DNA of 64,000 nucleotides from Ophioderma brevispina. Taxonomy: Eukaryota > Echinodermata > Ophiuroidea > Amphilepidida > Ophiodermatidae. The notes beneath the pieces were generated by a model. It did not search any database, was not told the origin of the DNA, and saw only the letters and a program-made list of their open reading frames with translations. The number at the start of each line of letters is the position of its first letter. The stretch's first letter is position 1. This document shows positions 24,451 to 36,600 of the stretch, one piece after another. The DNA is taken from contig JAMKCH010078900.1 in NCBI GenBank assembly GCA_023653785.1, positions 1-64,000 of the forward strand, written 5' to 3'. A program made the position numbers and the translations under genes.

Positions 24451-24661
24451 CAGGCGCGTAGCCAGCCCAGTGGTTCCGAGGGGGCAAGTTCCCGGTAGGT
24501 GCACAATTTTCCCGATCACAAGCAAACTTTCCCTCGGTCGCAGGGCAAAGAATCCGAAAAAGGGCTGATTTAGAAAACATAAATATCAGTGTTCTATTTC
24601 CCGTTTGCCCCTCAAACATTTTCAGAGGGGGCACTCTGCCCCCACCTGGCTACGCCCACTG
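24451..24661. mobile_element. MITE with GGCGTAGCCAG-type terminal inverted repeats
   Basis: The left end reads CAGGCGCGTAGCCAG (24,451-24,465) and the right end CTGGCTACGCCCACTG (24,646-24,661), which is close to its reverse complement. G-rich and C-rich tracts (GAGGGGGCAAG; GAGGGGGCACTCTGCCCCC) follow inside the ends. This end sequence is widespread in animal genomes and resembles hAT-type non-autonomous elements, but the flanks do not give a clear 8-bp target duplication. It sits in an intron of the ankyrin gene. Confidence 0.6.
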
Positions 24662-25212
24662 GGTATATCCCTAACGTCCCTAGAGACAACCGAACGATCA
24701 CCGCAAAAAAGAAAGTAGCCGCTATCTTCCTTGTTAGATCAAGGGCAATTTCCCCTGACACAGGCAGGTCCGCCCGCGATTTTTTTTCAAAGTGCATCAA
24801 ATGGCAGTTACGGGATATATATACCATTTTTTAGTTTATTATCTGCTTTATTAATCTGTGGGACACAATAACAATGTGCCAGCTTGGCATACGCAACACG
24901 CAACATCCCCGAACCTCTACAACAACATGGGATAGCGGGGCTGATCCGCCGATTGGAACAACAGAAGTGGCTTTTCGCCTTAGCAGTAATGGCGGAACCA
25001 TGCAATACACCTTGTCAAGTTAATTATTTTGTAGAAGCAAAGAACATCTGTGTGGAATATGTCTCCAGCAGGTGTATGCATTGTTTTCCGTCATATTGCT
25101 AAGACGAAAAGCAACTTGTGCTGCAGCCCGTTATCCATTATGTGTAGAGGTCAGTGGCAACATCATACTTCTCATACAGTATGCTGTATATGGACCATGT
25201 TTTCTTGCTTAC
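24662..25212. other. Intron sequence
   Basis: Between inferred exons. Open frames of 60-81 codons overlap on both strands and show no recognisable domain. Confidence 0.4.
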
Positions 25213-25320
25213 CGGATGAAGACGAAGCGGTGGATGTAAGACGTTGAGAATCGTCATGTGATGTTTTAGGTGCTTGTGATTCGCTTGCTATCTCAGCCAC
25301 TGGGTTCAAATCAGCGTCAC
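25213..25320 (-). CDS. Low-complexity linker exon of the ankyrin gene
   Basis: A 108-nt exon on the minus strand, from after CGAAAG (AG at 25,322-25,321) to a strong GTAAGC donor (from 25,212). Read in phase 1 it gives DADLNPVAEIASESQAP, then DDSQRLTSTASSSS, a flexible Ser/Thr-rich linker. Its length is a multiple of three and both ends are phase 1, so it could be skipped without shifting the frame. The phase fits both the upstream exon (ends phase 1) and the downstream exon at 23,580-23,701 (enters phase 1). An exon with the same DSQR-S/T-rich core sits at 61,105-61,224. Confidence 0.65.
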
Positions 25321-25441
25321 CTTTCGAATAAAATGCATCAAAGCTCATTGTAAAGTTACGTTCGTTTCTATTTTGAGATATGTTCGTTTCTATTTTGGTT
25401 TTTTGAAACTTTTTTTCTACTAAGAAAAAAATGGCTAATAC

Positions 25442-26048
25442 CTGTAACTGGCTCCTTGTCATTCGTTGTTATCTGTCTTGCGCTATCTTGTTCCATCCTC
25501 ATTTGCACTAAATGATCGTTAACGCCGGCCTGCAATAATGAACTATGAGAACTAATTTCCGGCGTTGACCCTCCTGAAAATGGTAGACTGATGGACAATT
25601 TTGATCTATTAAATGTTCTACTGTTTGCCAGGTTATTTGTTTTCCCGATTGTTCTAGAGGATAAACCTGTTGCTGAGGTCTGAAGTACGCCATTCATATT
25701 TCCGGAAGAATTAATTCCATTGCCAGATGGGTCACTGTATTGTTCCTCTCCTAGTATTGTTTGCATAACTACTGCTGCTGAAGAATTGTAGTTACGTAGC
25801 ACGGCTGGGTTGACATTAACAGACTGTGTCTTAAACAGTTCATTAGACGGTATTTTAACTTCCACAGGATGTTGTTTGCAATTAAGGCACCTAATAAATC
25901 GAAGAAGTGCAAATGATTGACCTTCTGTAATAAGTTTTTCTTCCACGATGTCTCGAATATCTGAGTCAGATATTGACTGAATAGTGATCATGGAGTTGTA
26001 ACCTTCCTTGTACATCACTCTCAGTGTATTGTCTCCTATACCAATTTG
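25442..26048 (-). CDS. Main exon of the ankyrin gene: SAM-like module plus Ser/Asn-rich region
   Basis: A 607-nt open exon on the minus strand, from after CTGTAG (AG at 26,050-26,049) to a CAG/GTATTA donor (from 25,441). It encodes about 202 residues beginning QIGIGDNTLRVMYKEG. Residues 1-55 (IGIGDNTLRVMYKEGYNSM, SISDSDIRDI, GQSFALLRFIR) have the helix spacing and hydrophobic pattern of SAM-like modules: a G-L-x-x-x-x-L...G-Y-x-x-x-x...D-I...G-x-x-x-x-L-L-x-x-I plan. This is inference from the pattern only. The rest is rich in Ser, Asn, Thr and Gly. There is no start codon in good context, so earlier exons are likely. The alternative is an unrelated helical bundle. Coding status is well supported by length, composition and phase fit. 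Confidence 0.72.
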
Positions 26049-27200
26049 CTACAGCTCTCATATCGCCAATGTCTGAAACTGAAATCCGATATTGTTAAAA
26101 AATTATCAAAAATCAGATTTTTTGCACGTCTGTAACGAGTATAGGTATCCTAAAACACCATGGAAGTGATAAAACTGAAAGCAACCCGATAAGGACAAAA
26201 TCGGACATTTTAGTCATTACTGTCCATACGGACACTTACTACAACATATAATTTAATGGCGATTGACATCCTCGTTGTTTTCTTCCTTTTCTGACAATTT
26301 TTCAGTTGCAAAAAAATAACTACAGGCCTAAAGCTATTCGTACAAAATTCTTTTTTTTTACTCATTCGGGTGAATCACTGATAGTGTCTTTAAGGAGATT
26401 ATTTCGGGATCAACAGCCTTGTATACCCACCTCGCAGACTTCCCTATTCAAATTTTTTTTATCATTTGAACTATAACCTTAGTTTAATTTATGTGTACCT
26501 TATCTGATGGGTAGATTCAATCGTCTCTATAAGAAATTTGCAATGTTGTATTTTCTGCCTGTATATGAAATTAGACCACCTTTGCCTAAGAGGCATGGGA
26601 TGCAAACAATTGCTCACAAAACCTAAATGCAAGATCGACTGAAATTTTGTGAATAAGCTTTTCTCAAGGATTATCTTGGTGAATCATAAACAAAAGAGAA
26701 GGTGCGCCTTGAAGTTTTCAAGGTTTGTTATGGTTTTCAAATAACAAATTCGGACCAACAAATGCCCAGTTCGTTTCTCATTTCCCTGCTGAAAGCTTTC
26801 GATTTACTGTTTGAGTGGTAGTGTTTTACCAGACGGTTGTATATAGAATGTAGTATGCCTAAATAGAAGACGTGCCAATCTTTTATTAATATTCTTTAAA
26901 AATTAACGTTAGTTTTGAAAAGCAGTTTTGGATAAGCCTAGGCCCCTGGTTCGAATCCCGCCCAAGATGTCCCACCTTCTTTTTCTTCCACTATCCTTTT
27001 ACCCCATTCCCTTCCTCCCGGTAGAAAACGAGAACAATGTTAGGGTTAACGTTCCTAGTTTTTATATATAGCTTAACAGGACTATTTCCTAGCGGACTAT
27101 AGCGCCTTTTATCACCCGCAAATATAGTCCGGTATGGTCAGGAAATATGTGTGAAGGAATACGGGTGTTCAATAGAGCGTGATAAACGGTACAGAAACGC
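26049..27200. other. Intron or intergenic DNA
   Basis: Should hold any exon upstream of 26,048 in the minus-strand gene, but none was recognised. A plus-strand B-box-like GGTTCGAATCC at 26,948-26,958 has no convincing A-box partner. Confidence 0.35.
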
Positions 27201-27212
27201 ATGCTGGCCGTC

Positions 27213-27290
27213 AATCAACCGCCTTCGTCGTCTGGCGGTAAGATCTCCAACTTACAACGTATATAAATGATCCGGGTTCGAATCCTAGTG
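27213..27290 (+). repeat. tRNA-like SINE head
   Basis: A stretch resembling an A-box (GTCTGGCGGTAAGA, about 27,229-27,242) is followed about 35 bp later by an exact B-box (GGTTCGAATCC, 27,275-27,285). The T-stem/loop CCGGG-TTCGAAT-CCTAG pairs in part. The anticodon arm does not form a canonical 5-bp stem, so this is a tRNA-like pol III promoter module, probably a SINE head or tRNA pseudogene. Confidence 0.45.
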
Positions 27291-28780
27291 GTGTAAATTT
27301 TTAGTTTATTTATTTACTTATTTTCTTTTTTAAGTTGCGAAGGTTTGTGGTGTTATGGAATTTATGGAATTTTACATAATTAACAAAAACGGAAAAATGT
27401 AAAGTCTTGGTATAAATAAGATTCTGCCATTATGGTGGTGGTGTCGACCACAGAAAAAAGAAGGGAAAATGATTCGGAAGTTTTCCTTTACTTAACAACC
27501 GAAAAGTATCCTGTGAAAGTCGAAAACAAAACACAAAACAAAACAAACAAAAAACAACAACAAAGGGCAGCATTCAACGTGATGAATAAAGAAATAACAA
27601 GGAAAATTGTTGCATTTTCTTTTCGAAAACATACCTATGCAAACTTTGTCGAATTGTGTATTCATGTCCATCAGACTATTGACTTCAGACTTGCGTAGTA
27701 TTACTCGGATTACTAGTCCAAGTGATGATTGCCCGACTGACAATATTGTCCCTTTCATGGGCCTGAAGACTATAGTTTTCAGACTTATAAATATCTACTT
27801 TATCTAGTCACCAGGACTAATAAGCCAAGTCATTGTAATTGGCGAATGTCCAACTACAACTGGCCACACTTAAAATTAAAAAAAATTCAAATATTTAATG
27901 GCAATTTTTTCTCTAAAATTTTACATTACATAAAAGGTCATTTATTATTATCATCTATTAAATTTATTTTATCAGACACATTGTATTGTTTCAATCAAGT
28001 TGAGAAAAGACATTGTTTTATCTTATTTTAAGACATAGGCCTATATAATATACAACTCTCACAGCGCTGAAACCTTTCTAATTATGTACTCATTTGATTC
28101 AACCGTGTTTACTTACTTAACACATTCCCAACACATGGCAAAATTGTAAAAATCTCTTGGTATTATAAAAAATATGTTTTCCCGTAACGATTAAAGTTGT
28201 TTTTATATAGGTTTTCCCGTTTGATTTAAAACTATTTTTGTTATATTTCATATGTGGTTAAGTTAGATTTCGTCTATAAAATTGGTAAATGTCTGTTTGT
28301 AAACTTAATTTAGTCTTTGGTCAATTATATTCATATTTGGATCAATGCTATTCATGCCATGCTTATTTTATGTCGTCCAAATATACGTAAATTTTGTCTA
28401 ATCATGTGGTTAGCAACAAAATGTCTAAATTTATTTCGTCTTCGACCAAATGATTTCATATTTGTTTTATTTAATTTCGTCTTTAATCATGCATGCATGT
28501 GTATAGATGTAGGACTATACTTTATATGTATATTTCCTTGCTGAGTTATATGTAGATTTCCTATTTTTCCTTGCCCTTTTTTAGTTTTTCATCATTTTAC
28601 ATCTTTTATTTTTCTGTTTGTTTATGACTTTCTTACTATATGTTACCTTTTTTACATTTCTTGAACATGAAATTGACATTAAATAAATGTAACTGAAAGT
28701 GACTTTAGACAAAGTCCCGATGGTTAAATCATGCAAAAAATATAAACTTGACAGCAAAGGTCTTTCAAACTGCTCTGTTT
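27291..28780. other. AT-rich unassigned DNA
   Basis: An 88-codon frame pair on opposite strands at 27,432-27,758 shows no recognisable domain. Several TTTCGTC/AAATTT words recur loosely at 28,260-28,480. No gene was recognised. Confidence 0.35.
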
Positions 28781-29439
28781 ATATATATATTGTAATTGTT
28801 TAGCTCATGTTTGATCCAAATGATGTTTGACTTTCATCTAATTACCTACCCATCATTTTTTTGTCTGACGCTATGCGACACGGAAGATAGGTCTACACTG
28901 TATTTGTCTATACTGTGGGACGAATTGCATTGATAAAAGTATAAAATAAATGAATAAAGACGAATTATATTTGTGCAAGTGCTGTCGAACCAACAGGTGC
29001 GACTAGTCAATGTTCCAAGGACGATAATTTAGTACCATATTAATGAAATGCCGGGTCATACTCTGAATACAATTTTTATTGACGAATTTATTTCACGATA
29101 TGCACATCCAAGTTTCTGAAGAAACGAATTATTTTATTAGATCAGCCAGTTGTATGCACAAACATATTATAACCATATAATCAAACATTTAATATAGAAG
29201 ATTTAAAATTACATATTGCACACACACTAAAATTCCACTGGCAGGGGTAAAAGCCTAGACACAGATATAACCGACACGATTCCTTGCAAGGCGAGTTAAA
29301 AGTGGGGACGGAACATGAACAGACAAACGTACCAAAGGAAAACGAATTACAATTACAACTGGTGGGTTTCATCCATGTAGGTTCAAATTTGGAACAAAAT
29401 ATTCTGAACGACGTCCAAATAACAATTTTTACTAGATTT

Positions 29440-31330
29440 CTTTAACGTTTTGAGTTTGACATCAGAACCCCGAGTATTTGATATAGTTTCAGGGTTGATA
29501 TGTTGTCAAGAAATAACCCCTGCTAACCTATTTCAAAATGGCCAGCATTCAAAGCTATTCAATACCTTTATCCGAAAGGTCCATTACAATGCTGGTGTAT
29601 TTGTTAAGTTTCGAGAATGTGCGCCTCTGGAATATTTGTATCGAAGGTGATTGTAAAAAAAAAAGGGCCCCCCTCATAATGCCAACCTTCTTTCTTCCGT
29701 TAGGCCAGTGAACGACTAAATCCGGGCGTTGAGAAGTAGGCAAAATATCTGGGGGTATGTTGTTGTTTTGGTTATTTGGCCAGAACCATTGCCAAGACAA
29801 AATATATGTTGAAGTCGGATGAAGGCTTAAATAGGGAAACCAAATACAAGCACCGAATCGTGACGCCATGTGTATCTTCCTTGATCAAGCATAGCTTGCA
29901 AATTTAAACTGGTTTAAGGTATGAGTATTATTGCAAAGAGGGCAACTGATGTTATTTGACGACCTTAAGCGCCACCTACCAAGATTAGCTAAACGGTTGG
30001 AAGAATCTGGGTACATGCATTGACACAAATTGGAGAGCTCCTTTTGGGAGTTCATACATTATACGCTTCCAAGTGAAACACGAATTTTAAGGTGGTAACA
30101 CTTGTCAGGACTTACCCTGGACAACAGATCCTTAACTTTGTTATTCCAAAGGAGACGAATTTCTTCAGTAATGAGATTCTCTTTGACCTTAGCAACTATG
30201 TTCCTCTTTGAGTAGGGATAGGTTGGCACAGGGGATTTTTTTAAGACCCTCCGAGCCTCATTGTAAAAGGTTTTGACTATAACTCACGATAAAAAATTTT
30301 TCAGTGAGTAACCTTTTCTCTACCCAATTTGGATTGACAGGGCATCCTGAACTTTGAATCTAAACTTCCTTTAAAGGTTCACAACGCTGCTGCAGACATT
30401 CTTTATAATATGGATATGTTAACGGCAGTTTCCAGAGACCCCGATGCATGGAGTCCTGCGAGTGTACCTGAAATTTTGGAATCTGTAAACCATTTCTTAA
30501 TTACCTATTGGACAATGCATCAAGTTTTGGAAGATGGATCTGTTAAGTTCGTGGACTGTAAGATGATATCTATGCGACGTTAGTAACTATCTAACATAGA
30601 TAGCAAATTTATACTCTTTCCTTACCAATGTGCTCTCAATATTCTCGATTTTTTGTTTCAGAATATTATAAGTTTCGGGAAATATTTCCGAAGGTTTACC
30701 AAATTTGGTAACCAGCGAAAAAAACCCCAAAAGATATTTGTGATTCTTTTCCAAACGGTATCGAATTTCGTTGATACCTATTTAAACGGAATAGATTGAA
30801 ACTACCATTTGACAATGGAAAGGGAATTTGCATTAGATGGCTTTAAAGGTAAACAAGTTAGAAAATACATCGATATTACGAAGGATCATCTGGTGGGTAT
30901 CCTTTCTACGAGTGTCAAGATTTAAAAAATCGTCGGCGATGGATACAATATGACGAATATCAGAGTTCTTATTAAAAAACAGTAGCCCATGTTTTTTCCT
31001 CCGACGTTATAAATCAATTATAGGATTAAATGTCAAGAGGAAAATAAGCGGCGACAAAGGGGGTCGCCTTGAAAACACCACGTTGGAATTGGCAGAACTC
31101 TGATACCCTTCAGCATTAACAACTTGTCCCTTCAAGGACCCATACAGATTTGATAATAAGTAATTATTTCCTTGAAATCTTATTACGTTCCAGAGGTGTA
31201 GATACGGTATGGGGAACTGAGCCAAACGCATCCTTTAGAAACTCGAACAGGGAAGATGACTGGTTTTGTGATTGAGACGAGCATGACGCATTAATTCGGA
31301 AACGACGAAAGTATGGTCCAATGTACTTAA
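29440..31330 (-). mobile_element. Non-LTR retrotransposon RT to C-terminus, copy A
   Basis: Reading down the minus strand: SELMRHARLNHKT in the RT fingers (about 31,264-31,305); LKDAFGSVPH (31,206-31,237), the D-x-x-x-A-F-x-S-V-x-H palm motif; PLSPLIFLLTFNP (about 31,020-31,065), where P-L-S-P is the usual substrate-binding turn; then ADDF (30,926-30,937), the catalytic pair. The tail has ANLGRWRL (29,962-29,990), a CPLC-like knuckle just after it, and RPDLVV (about 29,712-29,729). Frameshifts are frequent, partly from indel noise. The endonuclease is absent. It is a LINE with an R-P-D-L-type end, clade not assigned. Confidence 0.85.
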
Positions 31331-31539
31331 CCAGATATGAAAAATACTGGTTAAGTGCATGTTAGTGTTAAAATAAACGGGAAAACGGTAGTTAACGCAG
31401 ATGCACAATCCAATTTCTAAGGACGAATGATAACTAGTCAGGGACCTGCTTGTAACCCCGTTACAATTTCATCCGCAAGAAATTCTGAGACTTGATTTGG
31501 TTGTTGGCCATTTACCTTTAAGAATCAACACAGGTTGCT

Positions 31540-32030
31540 TTTTCGAAACCGGCTGCGGAATTCCGAAAATCCAAGGATGGCCGCCGGTAGCCATTATTTT
31601 AAAAATATTAAATTTTAATTTTGATACTAAAAGATGTGTAATACCTCGTGTTAGGGGTTTTGGGGTTTGATGGGGAATTCATTTTGACATCGTTTTTATC
31701 ATTAGAGGTCCCATGTACATGGTATGATTTGGAATTCCAAGATGGCCGCCAGAGTCTAGGAAAAGTACACATTTGAATGACTTAAACCTAGTATGATGTT
31801 TAATACCTCGTTTATGGGGTTGTTCGGTGCTGGGATTATTTTCTGCCATTCATTGATATCATTAAAAGTCCATGTACACGGTATGGATTTGGAAAGTCCA
31901 AGATGGCCGCCGGTTGTCATATGTAAAGTACACATTTTGAAAGACTCATCCTGACATTATGTGTAGAGGGTTTGATAGTGCAGGGAATCCATATTTGACA
32001 CCATTTGTATTGTGAGTAGAGGACCAAAGT
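31540..32030. repeat. ~150-170 bp sub-repeats within copy A
   Basis: Three tandem units share TTTAATACCTCGTTTATGGGG, a CATTTCTGxCAT...TTTTTATCATTA segment, CCATGTTACATGGTATGGATT and CCAAGATGGCCGCC. They are anchored at about 31,577, 31,740 and 31,900. The same units appear in copy B (about 36,410-36,760) and, inverted and cleaner, at 39,480-39,850. Confidence 0.8.
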
Positions 32031-33655
32031 TAGGGTCAAGGAATCAATGAGACCATGATAACAAGCTAGAGCCCTTAGTTGGCAGCAATCTTGAATTCAA
32101 AATTAGGCCGCCACCATTAATTACTTTTGCCTAATCTTGGTCCCTGAGATTCGTAGAGGGCAAAATTCTGGTGTCTGAATACACCCATGTTGTGGGTCAA
32201 GGAATTCAAGACACCATTGATAACAATGCTGGACCATACATGGGCGGCAGCAATCTTGAATTTCAAAATGGCTGCCAAGAAAAATGGATTAATACATACA
32301 TCGCCTTGATAGAGGTAGAAGCAGTGATTCTGGTGGGTCTATACCCTGTTTACAAGAGGTCAGGAATCCAAAAAGCCAAAGGTACTGTGCTGGTTCTTTG
32401 TTTGTGGCAGCCATGGTTTATTTGGGTGAAACTTAAGTCCATCCATGGAGAGATAGGGGCACCAATATAGAACTATAGTGTCAGAATTGAACAAAAGCCA
32501 TCCATTAGTAATGTGATGTGAGTGGATGGATTTTTTTTGACATATTGCAGAAGAGAGAGACATTTTATCAACAAAAACACAATAGTGGTAATGAACAAAT
32601 GTGGTGGTGACAGAGTTGGCCAGTGTCTTGGTAAAAGGACAGATTGGTGGTGACACAGTATGTACCAATGTTTCTTGAAAGGCATCTATGAGGTAAGTTG
32701 ACAATATCGATAGTGCACAATTATTTAGTCCGTATGTACATAGATCTGGCGTAAGGTGAGATTTAAGGGACATGGTTGGATTGATTGGGTCATAATTGAA
32801 AGTGGAAATAGTTGATGGTTCATAATTGGCAGTGGGCAGTGTTTGATTGCTGATGGTCATAATGACAGTGCATAGCCGCTGGTGTTCACGAGTTGGCGAG
32901 TGTATTATAATTGGAAGTAGTAAATAGTGAAGGCGTAATAATGGTCATCTCCATACCAATTTTCATTCTCTATAGGTTTGACTACTGGACCACGAAACAC
33001 GCCGAGACTCATCAATCTACAGAAATGGTCTACGAAGGAGTGTAAGTTGTTGGCTGTTGGACCTACATGCCTTCACACATAGTGATACAACTGGTGCCTT
33101 CAAGGTACGTGACAGTGAAGGTGAAACCTTTCAGAGTGATGAAGAAAGCTTCCAAAGTTCCAACCAGCCTAGCAGAAGTAGAAGGCAGGGATGGTCACTA
33201 AGGAATTGTCTGCTGTTTTCGAAGAATTTCCATGTGCACTCTATGGTCGACCGAGATTCAGGAGTGTTGACAGCCTCAGTTCACTCTCATCATGGAGAAA
33301 GAAATAGAAATGTTGTGATGACGGTATGTTGCACCTCGGCCATGTCGTGCGCATGACAACTAACCGGTCAAAATCAGTAGAGAGAAAAAATATATCAGTT
33401 GCTATATGGAGACTACCAAGTATATCTCCCGTGTAGACATTCACTCTAACTTGAGGACATGGATGGACAACATACTCTTGGCACGCTTGGAACCAGTATG
33501 GGGTTGAGGCCCGATTTTTTTCGAAGCTCTTGCAGATGGTAGACAGACTTGATACAAGGATTCGGAGACTCTCACCTGTTCATAGAGAACGAAGACAGCG
33601 ATGAATCTGATGATGCGTGATCCAACGATGGTCACAACAAAAATAACATTTCCAT

Positions 33656-36600
33656 ATATATATTGCAAATTGTTTAGCTCATGTTTATCCAAATGATGTT
33701 TGACTTTTCAGCTAATTACCTATCCATCATTTTTTTGTCTGACGCTTGCGACACGGAAGATAGTCTACACTGTATTTGTCATACTGTGGGACGATTGCAT
33801 TGATAAAAGTATGAACAGTATGAATAAAGCGAATTATATTTGTGCAGTGCTGTTCGAACCACAGGTGGACGGACTTCTATGTTCCAAGACGCATATTTAT
33901 TGACCCAATATGATGAATGCAGTGGTTCATACTCTGAAATACACATGTTTATTGACGAAATTTATTTCACGGAGATGACAATCCATTTTTCAAGAGAATT
34001 ATTTTTATTAGATCAGCATTTATCACAACTATTTTTATAACTAATAATCAACATTGAAATAGAAAAAAAAAAAAGTAATTACAATTACTATTGCACACAC
34101 ACTAAAATACCACGGCAGGGTAAAAGCCTAACCCAATAGAACCCGAACACGAGTCTCTTGCAAGGCGATTTAACAGTGGGACGGAAACCTGAACCGACAA
34201 ACGTACCAAAAGGACACCTAAAATTACAATTAAAAAACTGGTGGGTTCATCAAAAACATGTTAGGTTCAAATTTGGAACAAAATATGATGAACGACGTAC
34301 AAATAAAATTTTTACTAGATTTGCTTTAACATTTTGAGTTTGACATCAGAACCGGAGTATTTGAAGATATTTTGGGGTAGGTTGAAATGTTTTCAAAAGA
34401 AAACTTAACCCCGCTACCTATTTCAAATGGCGCAATTCAACTTTATACCTTTATCAGAAGGTCATTAACAAGGCTGGTTTATTTTTAAGTTTTCGAGAAT
34501 GGGCGCTCTGAATATTTGTATCGAAGGGGATTGTACGCTCAATAGACAACTTCTTCCGTTTTAGGCCCAGTGAACGACTAAATCCGGGCGTTTGAGAAGT
34601 TAGGCCAAAAAACTGTGTTATGGTGTTGTTGTTATTTGCCAGAACCATGCCAAGATCAAATATAATGTTGACGTCGGGTGAAGCTTAAAGAGGGAACCAA
34701 ATACAGAGCACCGAATCGTGACCGCCATGTGTATCTACCTTGATCAAGATAGGCTTGCCAACATTAAAACATGGGTTTTTAAGGTAGAGTATAAAGTATT
34801 TGCAAAGAGGGCCCTTTGATGTTATTTGACGACCTAAGCGCCACCTACCAAGGTTAGCTAACGTTGGAAGAGAATCTGTGGCATGCTGAGCACAATGGAG
34901 AGCTCCTTTTGGAGTTTCATACATGATACGCTTTCCAAGTGAAACCGAATGTGCAAGGATGTAAGTTGCAGGAACTTACCCTGACAACAAGATCCTTAAC
35001 TTTGTTATTCCAAAGGAGACGAATTCTTCAGTAATGAAGGATCTTTGACGTAGAAACTATGTTCTTTTTAGTAGGGATAGGGGCACTAGGTGGAATTTTT
35101 TTAAGAGCCCTCAGAGCCTCATTGTAAAAGGTTTGACTATAACTCACGATAGAAAACTTTCTAGTGAGTAACTTTTCTCTACCCCATTTGGATTACGGGC
35201 ATCCTGAACTTTTGAATCTTAACTCCTTTTAAGGTGCACAAACGCTGCTGCATGACATTCTTTATATATATGATATGTTTTACGGAGTTGCCAGAGACCG
35301 ATGCATAGAGTCCTGCGAGTGGTACCTGCTTTGGAATCGAACCATTTCTTATGTACCTATTGGACAATCATCAGTTTTTTGAAAGATCGGAGTGTTTAAG
35401 TTCATGGACTGTAAATGAAATCTTATGCGACGGGGTGTAAATATCTAACATAGATAGCAAATTTATACTTTTCCTTACCAATGTGCTCTCAATAATCGCG
35501 AGTTTTTGTTGTCAGAATATTAAGTTTCGGTAAATATTTCCGAAGGTTTACCAAATTGTGTAACAGCGTAACCAAAGATATTGTGATTCTTTTCCAAACG
35601 GTTCGCGAATTTTTGATATATTGTAAACGGAAATATATTGAAAGTCCCATTGACAAATGAAGGGAGTTGCATTTAGATGGCTTTTAAGTTAACCCAAGTC
35701 TAAACCACAATTCATCGATTTAGAGGACCTCTGGGTGGGTATCCTTTCTCTAGGTCAAGCTACAATCGTCGGCGAATGGATTAACAATATGACGAATTCA
35801 GATTTCTTATTTAAACAGTAGCCATGTTTTTCCTCGACTTTTTATATATCAATATAGGATTACCTGTCAAGAGGAAAAGAAGCCGGGCCGACAAAGGTCG
35901 CCCTTGAAAAACACCACTTTGGAATGGAAGAACTCTGATGACCATCCAGAAGTACAACTTTTCCCTTCCAAGGACCATACAGATTTTGATATATAAGTAA
36001 TTAGTTCGCTAGGAAACTTATTACTTTCACAGAGTGTGTAGATTACGTTATGGGAACTGATCCAACTCATCCTTAAATCGATACCAGTACCAGATGATGG
36101 TTTTGTGATTGAGACGAGCATGACGCATTAATTCGGAAACGACGAAAGTATGGTCCAATTTACTAACCAGATATGAAAATATCGTTTAAGTGTGTTAGTA
36201 GTTAAATTAAACGGCAACCTTGTTTTCATGAGATGCACAATCCAATTTTCTAAGACAAATTAAAAACTATCCATGGAGCCTGCTTAGAAACCCCTCTTTA
36301 CAAGTCCATCCGCAAGAGATTCTGAGATTGATTTTGAGTTGTTGGAACCATTTACCTTTAAGAATCACACAGGTGCTTTTTTCGAAACCGGCTGCGAACT
36401 CCGAAATCCATGATGGCCGCCGGTAGCCAATTTTAAAAATTAAATTTTAAATTTTGATACCTAAAAGTATGTTTAATACCTCGTTTTTAGGGTTTTGGGG
36501 TGGCTGGGATTCATTTCTTACTGTTTTTATCCATTGGGTCCATGTTACATGGTAGATATTGGAATCCAAGATGGCCGCCAGCAAGTCATATGAAAGTACA

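Larger units (their letters stand above)
28781..33655. repeat. ~4.9-kb duplicated block, copy A
   Basis: The block starts at TTGTTTAGCTCATGTTT (about 28,796) and its counterpart restarts at about 33,671, giving a period near 4,875 bp. It contains, left to right, the tail and RT of a minus-strand LINE (29.4-31.33 kb), three ~150-bp sub-repeats with CCAAGATGGCCGCC (31.56-32.0 kb), a region with AATCTTGAATTTCAAAATGG words (32.1-32.3 kb) and an unassigned segment (32.9-33.65 kb). The copies differ by very many one-base indels. Confidence 0.85.

Noticed and set aside
24451..24661. Confirmed hAT insertion with 8-bp target duplication
   Set aside because: The flanks TGGTTATC and GGTATATC do not match well enough. 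Only the inverted ends are supported.
32360..32860. 166-codon minus-strand ORF in block A
   Set aside because: Its counterpart in block B and the inverted copy do not keep the frame. Composition is repeat-like (T/S/H-rich) with no motif.
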